A stretch of DNA of 64,000 bases from Fibrobacter sp. Lineage in GTDB: Bacteria; Fibrobacterota; Fibrobacteria; Fibrobacterales; Fibrobacteraceae. Below, in pieces: positions 63,181-64,000 of the stretch (positions are counted from its first letter, which is position 1; each line of letters opens with the position of its first letter). A program made the position numbers and the translations under genes. The notes beneath the pieces are model-generated. The model was not told the DNA's origin. It saw only the letters and a list, made by a program, of their open reading frames with translations, and made no database searches. Location of the stretch: the NCBI GenBank assembly GCA_024399015.1, contig JAKSIC010000012.1, positions 1 to 64,000 of the forward strand. The letters are read 5' to 3'.

Positions 63181-64000
63181 TTGTTTAAGTATTTCAAGTC
63201 CGTCGTTAGTTTGTGTGCGCTGCTTGGCGCCTCGTCTTCCTTCGCCTATGTGGAAAAGATGCCTGATTTCAAGGACAAGCGCGATGGCCGCGTCTATAAG
63301 ACTGTGCAGATCGGTGAACAGCGCTGGTTTGCCGAAAACCTCCGTTTCAGCCTGAAGGGCAGCTACTGCTACGAAAAGAAAGATTACAACTGCGAAACCT
63401 ACGGCCGCCTTTACACTTGGGCTCAGGCCCGCATGCTGGTAGATTACTACAACAGCACTTCCATCAAGAAGATCAAGAAAATCAACAAGGTTCACGACAT
63501 TTGCCCCATGGGCTGGCACATCCCTTCCAATAAGGAATGGAAGACCATGAAGGCCTTCGTGGGTAAGAAAGGTATTAGCGACGGTGTTGGCATTAGCCTC
63601 AAATCCCCGGAACTGTGGGAAAAGGAACTTCGCCTCCCTGCAGGTAGCGACGAATTCGGTTTCGGTGCGCTCCCTGCCGGCGAACGCTACTTTATGGGCG
63701 AGTACATGGACCAGGGTTCCTCCGCCCAGTTCTGGGCCTCCAACGAATACGATGCTGGCGGTGGCTATTTCTGGCGCCTTTCCTACGATTCCAGAACCTT
63801 GGACCGCATTTACGAAAGCAAGGAAAACGCCGTTTCCATCCGCTGCGTCGAGGACAGGCTTTACGAAATCAAGGAACCTCCTTCTCCTGTGCCTCATATC
63901 GAGCCCAAGGTGGTTGAAGTCCAGGGTCGCAAGCTGCAGACCGTGCATATCGGCGACCAGGTGTGGATGGCCAACAACGTAGATACCAAGGTTCCGGGCA
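63181..64000 (+). CDS. Exported protein with at least two FISUMP domains, cut by the window end
   Basis: 273 codons seen, open at the right edge. TTG 63181 is the start: GGAGGT is 5 nt upstream and the product begins MFKYFKSVVSLCALLGAS, a signal peptide ending near SFA-YV; no ATG precedes it in frame. The first FISUMP domain runs from about residue 36 (RDGRVYKTVQIGEQRWFAENLRF) through CETYGRLYTWAQA, DICPMGWHIPSNKEWKTM and FWASNEYDAGGGYFWRLSYD to VSIRCVEDR (about 220). After a Pro/Glu linker a second begins (RKLQTVHIGDQVWMANNV, about 252). Probably a surface protein; function unknown. Confidence 0.85.
   Translation, partial: MFKYFKSVVSLCALLGASSSFAYVEKMPDFKDKRDGRVYKTVQIGEQRWFAENLRFSLKGSYCYEKKDYNCETYGRLYTWAQARMLVDYYNSTSIKKIKKINKVHDICPMGWHIPSNKEWKTMKAFVGKKGISDGVGISLKSPELWEKELRLPAGSDEFGFGALPAGERYFMGEYMDQGSSAQFWASNEYDAGGGYFWRLSYDSRTLDRIYESKENAVSIRCVEDRLYEIKEPPSPVPHIEPKVVEVQGRKLQTVHIGDQVWMANNVDTKVPG

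Overview
The window reads as a Fibrobacter chromosome (phylum Fibrobacterota). The main evidence is the recurrence of the FISUMP domain (Fibrobacter succinogenes major paralogous domain; KTVxIGxQxWMAENL at the front, CPxGWHxP in the middle) in at least four genes. Ser-rich lipoprotein linkers and a coherent envelope and housekeeping gene set agree with this. The assignment is by recognition only; no database search was possible.

Layout. 1-14.5 kb is an AT-rich block with two giant Sec-exported proteins. The first (2500 aa) has an SpvB/RHS-like N-terminus, WDG-type propeller-like repeats and a C-terminal beta-helix-like module. The second (1761 aa) is an RHS/YD-repeat protein with the RHS core motif and a C-terminal domain that looks like a clan CD (caspase-fold) peptidase. 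A small exported protein and a FISUMP-like membrane protein follow. 14.8-20 kb holds a FISUMP lipoprotein and a four-gene secretin operon (GspD/PilQ, GspL or PilM/PilN, GspM/PilO, GspC/PilP-like). 20-21.5 kb has a 60-bp direct repeat, a truncated lipoprotein and an Rpn-type nuclease gene. 21.7-27.4 kb is an envelope glycan locus: three overlapping glycosyltransferases and a Wzi-like barrel on the minus strand, with a divergent GT4 gene. 27.5-34 kb has a MauE/DoxX-like pair, thiC, ilvD, a frameshifted small gene and an RNA methyltransferase carrying four in-frame repeat insertions. 34.2-39.8 kb has a solitary RelB/DinJ antitoxin and an SGNH-SGNH-MBOAT acylation operon. 40-53.8 kb is mostly housekeeping: hisS, a lipoprotein, a NYN nuclease, a TPR/DUF3857/transglutaminase lipoprotein, gapA, proA, a cytoplasmic GH2 and rplU-rpmA. 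53.9-64 kb has a SUMF1-like lipoprotein, a MetF-like protein, sdpR-sdpI, an inositol-phosphatase family gene, gdhA, a small outer-membrane protein and two FISUMP genes, one broken and one running off the end.

Three themes cut across the window. (1) Many genes have a TATATT/TAAATTTG promoter element; in a group without Shine-Dalgarno it lies only 6-10 nt before the start codon, implying leaderless or near-leaderless mRNAs. (2) Intergenic regions repeatedly hold arrays of short perfect hairpins whose stems differ at every locus but whose linkers share words such as GAGCCGA, CTCGGCT and TCACTCGCC. (3) Palindromic and short-period repeats have been absorbed in frame into protein-coding genes (the secretin and the THUMP methyltransferase).

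The best candidate for an undescribed system is the split, exported RHS pair at 310-13111, organised like TcB/TcC of ABC toxins but with signal peptides and a putative caspase-like effector tip.
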